From NCBI GenBank assembly GCA_015520975.1, contig WAOZ01000210.1, positions 1 through 5,595 of the forward strand: 5,595 nt of DNA, written 5' to 3'. The notes under the pieces were generated by a model that did not search any database, was not told where the DNA came from, and saw nothing but the letters and a program-made list of their open reading frames with translations. This DNA is from DHVE2 group archaeon (GTDB lineage Archaea > Thermoplasmatota > Thermoplasmata > Thermoplasmatales > Aciduliprofundaceae). Positions 5,435 to 5,595 of this stretch are shown in pieces (position 1 is the first letter of the stretch; each line of letters starts with the position of its first letter). Position numbers and translations under genes: made by a program.

Positions 5435-5595
5435 ATGTTTGGGGGTATTAAAGGAGGGATGGTATTACATCTCTGAAGCGGAGAAACCTATATATTGGTA
5501 CGCTATACTTGGTACAGCTATATTGTTCATTTTTCTCCTTATATTTTTTTCTTTAATTTTATTAGGTGCGTTTTTGGCTATGTATTTATCTATTA
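5435..5595 (+). CDS. Start of a small membrane protein, cut by the window end; frame uncertain at its start
   Basis: From about 5442 to the window end one frame is open and reads 'GVLKEGWYYISEAEKPIYWY', then a long hydrophobic stretch ('AILGTAILFIFLLIFFSLIL' onward) of one or two membrane helices. In this frame the only usable start is TTG 5439. The ATG at 5435 has a well-placed TATA box but is one base out of frame and meets TGA at 5474. Removing one G from the run 5441-5445 would give 'MFGVLKEGWYYISEAEKP', a natural N-terminus. The nearby AAGGAGGG (5451-5458) resembles a Shine-Dalgarno sequence, but the next ATG (5459) is too close and its frame closes after five codons. The family is not recognised. 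Confidence 0.45.

Noticed and set aside
5494..5520. Imperfect direct repeat TTGGTAC...CTATA in two copies
   Set aside because: It is short and lies in coding sequence for a hydrophobic segment; no sign of mobile-element ends or target duplication.

Overview
The window looks like chromosomal DNA from a euryarchaeon, most likely of the Thermoplasmata (Aciduliprofundum/DHVE2-like). This placement is inferred from protein character, not from a database search. The supporting evidence is an archaeal-type threonyl-tRNA synthetase with the archaea-specific N-terminal editing domain, archaeal surface proteins with C-terminal membrane anchors, and AT-rich TATA boxes 24-29 bases upstream of start codons with no usable Shine-Dalgarno sequence, which points to leaderless transcripts.

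Layout from left to right. (1) 1-261 (+) is the 3' end of a surface protein: a beta-rich domain, one membrane helix and a basic tail. (2) 300-722 (+) is a 140-residue protein with four or five conserved-looking cysteines, possibly a metal or Fe-S protein. (3) 712-2565 (-) is an intact thrS, convergent with gene 2 and overlapping its 3' end by 11 bases. (4) 2566-2686 is a short intergenic region with the thrS TATA box, a small inverted repeat and a T-tract for the gene behind it. (5) 2687-4781 (-) is one large secreted parallel beta-helix (NosD/CASH-like) protein of about 697 residues, broken into three open frames. (6) 4782-4864 is a divergent promoter region with two TATA boxes. (7) 4865-5320 (+) is a three-helix membrane protein of the DUF2721 type. 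(8) 5435-5595 (+) is the start of another small membrane protein that runs off the window.

The most notable point is the beta-helix gene. Three one-base changes, each in a short homopolymer (4735-4738, 3989-3991, 3132-3134), restore one uninterrupted frame with a signal peptide, about 13 regular coils, the conserved archaeal NosD module and a C-terminal anchor. A fourth one-base change in a G run (5441-5445) would give the last gene an ATG start. The lesions are either sequencing errors or recent gene inactivation; the sequence alone cannot decide. No mobile element, CRISPR array, rRNA or tRNA gene was seen. The genes do not form an obvious pathway: translation (thrS), cell-surface proteins and unknown membrane proteins lie side by side, mostly each with its own promoter. 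I see no convincing new multi-gene system here.
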